From the NCBI GenBank assembly GCA_011064725.1, contig JAAKFQ010000007.1, forward strand, positions 1 through 40,895: DNA of 40,895 nt, read 5' to 3'. Origin of the DNA: Chlamydiota bacterium (GTDB taxonomy: Bacteria; Chlamydiota; Chlamydiia; Chlamydiales; JAAKFQ01). Numbering within the stretch: position 1 is the stretch's first letter; every line of letters starts with the position of its first letter. The notes under the pieces were generated by a model. That model was not told where the DNA came from. It worked only from the letters and a program-made list of their open reading frames with translations, and did no database searches. The translations under genes were made by a program, and so were the position numbers. This document shows, piece by piece, positions 40,362 to 40,895 of the stretch.

Positions 40362-40895
40362 GATAACAAGTAATCCCACCGCATAGCGATTGGTATAAGG
40401 AAGACATCCTGCATACATGTTTTTTAGCGATTTTAAAAAGGTGTGCAGAAGCATCGGATTGACATCATTGGCCGCAAGTAGAGGTACGCTTTTAATCGGA
40501 CCAACGGTGCTCGAGATAAAATGGACCCAGCCGACAGGTTCATATTTTTTGACGGGTAATTCGATGGATTTAAATTCTATTTTTTGTTCAATATCCAAAT
40601 CCTCTGTAGGATAGGTTTCGATAAACACATCTTCTTTAATCCATGTCTTGATACTTTTTTTAGACCCCATGGGTTTTACAGTAAAAGGTTGCATACCAGC
40701 TTGCAAGAACTTGCGTTTTACTTTGGTCTGCATAAATGCCGATTCAAATAGCTTGACAGCATCCAAATAACGCTGCACAGGATCATGTCCTCCAAGTAAG
40801 ACCACAATCAGCTCATCTCCCTGAAATTCTGCCGCCGCGATTAATGAATAGCCAGCCTGTTTGTGGTAACCTGTCTTTCCACCAAAAGCTTTGGG
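40302..40895 (-). CDS. D-alanyl-D-alanine carboxypeptidase (PBP5/6-type), 3' part
   Basis: The frame is open to the window edge, so only the last about 197 residues are seen. FGGKTGYHKQAGYSLIAAAE carries the KTG triad of penicillin-binding proteins. The C-terminal beta-rich domain (KTWIKEDVFIETYPTEDLDI) and a membrane anchor (YAVGLLVILFIVLLRRYFLK) follow, as in PBP5/DacA/DacF. It trims peptide stems of peptidoglycan in the periplasm. C. trachomatis has one such gene (dacF, CT551). It overlaps ksgA tail to tail by 60 bases. Upstream motifs SxxK and SxN lie outside the window. Confidence 0.85.
   Translation of the reverse strand, partial: PKAFGGKTGYHKQAGYSLIAAAEFQGDELIVVLLGGHDPVQRYLDAVKLFESAFMQTKVKRKFLQAGMQPFTVKPMGSKKSIKTWIKEDVFIETYPTEDLDIEQKIEFKSIELPVKKYEPVGWVHFISSTVGPIKSVPLLAANDVNPMLLHTFLKSLKNMYAGCLPYTNRYAVGLLVILFIVLLRRYFLKKRQPFIK

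Overview
The window comes from a member of the Chlamydiae, most likely an environmental (Chlamydia-like) lineage; the family cannot be settled from sequence alone. The strongest evidence is gene order. gapA - rplQ - rpoA - rpsK - rpsM - secY - rplO - rpsE - rplR - rplF - rpsH - rplE - rplX - rplN - rpsQ - rpmC - rplP - rpsC - rplV - rpsS - rplB - rplW - rplD - rplC - Inc-like genes - fmt - lpxA - fabZ - lpxC - lnt follows the Chlamydia trachomatis arrangement. As there, the cluster has no rpsJ before rplC, no rpsN between rplE and rpsH, and no rpmD. The window also has ksgA beside a SurA-like gene, low-GC DNA and an autotransporter.

Layout. (1) 1-3585: the 3' portion of a glycine-rich autotransporter whose reading frame is broken at a six-G run. 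(2) 3.6-11.9 kb: an accessory island ending at a tRNA-Leu(UAA) gene. It holds an AbiE type IV toxin-antitoxin pair, decayed genes, a GNAT, a Firmicutes-type chloramphenicol acetyltransferase, an IS5-like remnant, an ankyrin-repeat protein and a lipoprotein. Copies of the tRNA 3' half and of a GCGTAAAA-containing repeat punctuate it, so it looks like stacked insertions at the 3' end of one tRNA. (3) 11.9-16.0 kb: a Lys/Glu-rich conserved protein and gapA, then two accessory genes (a small unknown protein and a HEVGGH metallopeptidase candidate) placed between gapA and rplQ. (4) 16.0-28.2 kb: the S10/spc/alpha ribosomal operon, all on the minus strand and tightly packed with many 1-14 nt overlaps. 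(5) 28.5-30.8 kb: two candidate inclusion-membrane proteins at the position of CT529/Cap1. (6) 31-36 kb: fmt and the lipid A/lipoprotein genes lpxA, fabZ, lpxC and lnt. (7) 36-40.9 kb: a DoxX-like membrane protein, an RsmB-type methyltransferase, a GNAT, a SurA-like protein, ksgA and the 3' part of a D,D-carboxypeptidase gene.

The gaps between core genes hold three kinds of roughly 160-bp non-coding element with terminal inverted repeats (12619-12778 and 30812-30970; 31957-32121; 36020-36178) plus end fragments of two of them. They resemble MITEs. The best candidates for something undescribed are these elements, one with a central hairpin kept by compensating changes, and the tRNA-Leu module array.

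Reading-frame claims come from translating the sequence by eye. No homology search was run, so family names rest on recognised motifs.
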